The translations under genes and the position numbers were made by a program. From contig NZ_CP034438.1 of assembly GCF_003952265.1 (NCBI RefSeq), positions 682,001 to 746,000 of the forward strand: DNA of 64,000 nucleotides, written 5' to 3'. A model generated the notes under the pieces. The model searched no databases. It was not told the DNA's origin and was given only the letters and a program-made list of their open reading frames with translations. Below, piece after piece: positions 63,430 through 64,000 of this stretch (position 1 is the stretch's first letter; each line of letters starts with the position of its first letter). This stretch comes from Flaviflexus salsibiostraticola. Lineage in GTDB: Bacteria > Actinomycetota > Actinomycetes > Actinomycetales > Actinomycetaceae.

Positions 63430-64000
63430 GTGATCAAGATTGGCATCATCGGCGCCGGCCGCATCGCCCACGTCCATGCGAGGTCCGTGCTGAACCATCC
63501 GGATACAGCGCTCACGGCCGTCATGGAGCCGAACCCCTCCTCCGCAGCGGCGTTCGCCCAGACCTACGGCGCCCGACCCGCCGACCAGATCGAGGAGCTG
63601 TTCGACCAGGTCGATGCCGTCATCGTCTGCTCCCCCACCTCCTTCCATCCCGAGCACATCCTGGCGGCGGCCCGGGCCGGCAGGCCGGTCCTCTGCGAGA
63701 AGCCCGTCGCCGCAGACCTCGCCGAGGTCGACGCGCTCGAGACCGCTCTCGCGGGCCTGGATTCGACGGTCATGATCGGTTTCAACCGACGCTTCGACCC
63801 GTCCTTCGCCCGCATCCACGAGCTCACCCAGTCCGGTGCCATCGGCGCGGTCGAGCAGGTCACCATCATCTCCCGGGATCCGGCCCCGCCGCCCGTCGAC
63901 TACATCCCGACCTCCGGTGGGATCTTCAAAGACATGACGATCCATGATTTCGATATGGCGCGCCACTTCCTCGGCGACATCGTCTCCGTCGTCGCCATCG
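63430..64000 (+). CDS. iolG: Inositol 2-dehydrogenase-like (GFO/IDH/MocA), 5' part
   Basis: NAD-dependent oxidoreductase; 190 codons before the right edge, against about 335 in the family. Rossmann motif IGIIGAGRIAHVHARSV, LCEKPVA with the conserved Lys, GFNRRFDPSF and TIHDFDMARHFLG. GTG at 63430 starts KIGIIGAG directly. Likely oxidises myo-inositol to scyllo-inosose; the family also includes scyllo-inositol enzymes. Confidence 0.88.
   Translation, partial: MIKIGIIGAGRIAHVHARSVLNHPDTALTAVMEPNPSSAAAFAQTYGARPADQIEELFDQVDAVIVCSPTSFHPEHILAAARAGRPVLCEKPVAADLAEVDALETALAGLDSTVMIGFNRRFDPSFARIHELTQSGAIGAVEQVTIISRDPAPPPVDYIPTSGGIFKDMTIHDFDMARHFLGDIVSVVAI

Overview
The window is high-G+C DNA from an actinobacterium, probably of the order Actinomycetales and plausibly an Actinomycetaceae-type organism. 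The evidence is the rRNA sequence, many GTGA/ATGA start-stop overlaps, several TAnnnT promoters placed just upstream of start codons (leaderless genes), and a gene order close to the mycobacterial pheST-argCJBDRG...argH / tyrS-mpg / tlyA-nadK-recN-steA-steB block. Genus is not assigned.

Layout. 1-1.8 kb: 5' part of hisF, a small P-loop kinase and an ADP-ribose-type NUDIX hydrolase. 1.8-14.4 kb: one long minus-strand block, in transcription order: a disordered Arg/Asp-repeat TPR protein, a HAD phosphatase, a 50-aa protein, tlyA, nadK, recN, steA, steB-like, a MraY/WecA-like transferase, murJ and a GT4 glycosyltransferase. It joins DNA repair, NAD(P) metabolism, rRNA modification and envelope assembly. 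14.7-19.2 kb: an FGGY sugar kinase and a three-gene unit of aldonolactone oxidase, orphan sensory-rhodopsin-transducer homologue and FUSC exporter-like protein. 19.3-24.6 kb: a complete rRNA operon (16S-23S-5S, minus strand, no spacer tRNA). 24.8-32.7 kb: tyrS (frameshifted as given), an EVE-like protein, mpg and argH; then a short ORF, an MFS transporter and ilvD on the plus strand; then two small minus-strand genes.

32.8-36.1 kb is the most unusual region. An IS150-group (IS3 family) element sits in the loop of a strong terminator hairpin and is flanked by a 5-bp duplication (GATTG). Between the 3' end of its transposase gene and its terminal repeat it holds about 1.85 kb of foreign DNA. 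That DNA carries a DsrE-like gene, two complementary halves of an epoxide hydrolase gene in opposite orientations, and the 5' end of a halohydrin dehalogenase gene closely resembling HheA. It reads as a scrambled haloalcohol/epoxide-degradation operon riding in an insertion sequence.

36.1-55 kb: a secreted 5'-nucleotidase with five C-terminal repeats; the arginine cluster argC-J-B-D-R-G, tightly coupled but lacking argF; an AhpD-like protein; a quinone oxidoreductase; a CNNM/CBS membrane protein with a YbaK-like deacylase; and pheS-pheT (pheT frameshifted as given) followed by a class I amidotransferase, a glutamate-cysteine-ligase-type enzyme and an SDR. 55-64 kb: CsbD and a small cupin-like protein, then a myo-inositol catabolic locus. 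It has iolC-iolB-iolD-iolA on the minus strand, a divergent GntR/HutC regulator, a transaldolase-family gene and the start of an iolG-type dehydrogenase running off the right edge. Promoters in this locus share TGTCA/TGACA elements that may be the regulator's operator.

Both broken aminoacyl-tRNA synthetase genes are repaired by restoring one base to a run of four G/C, so homopolymer base-calling errors are the likeliest cause.
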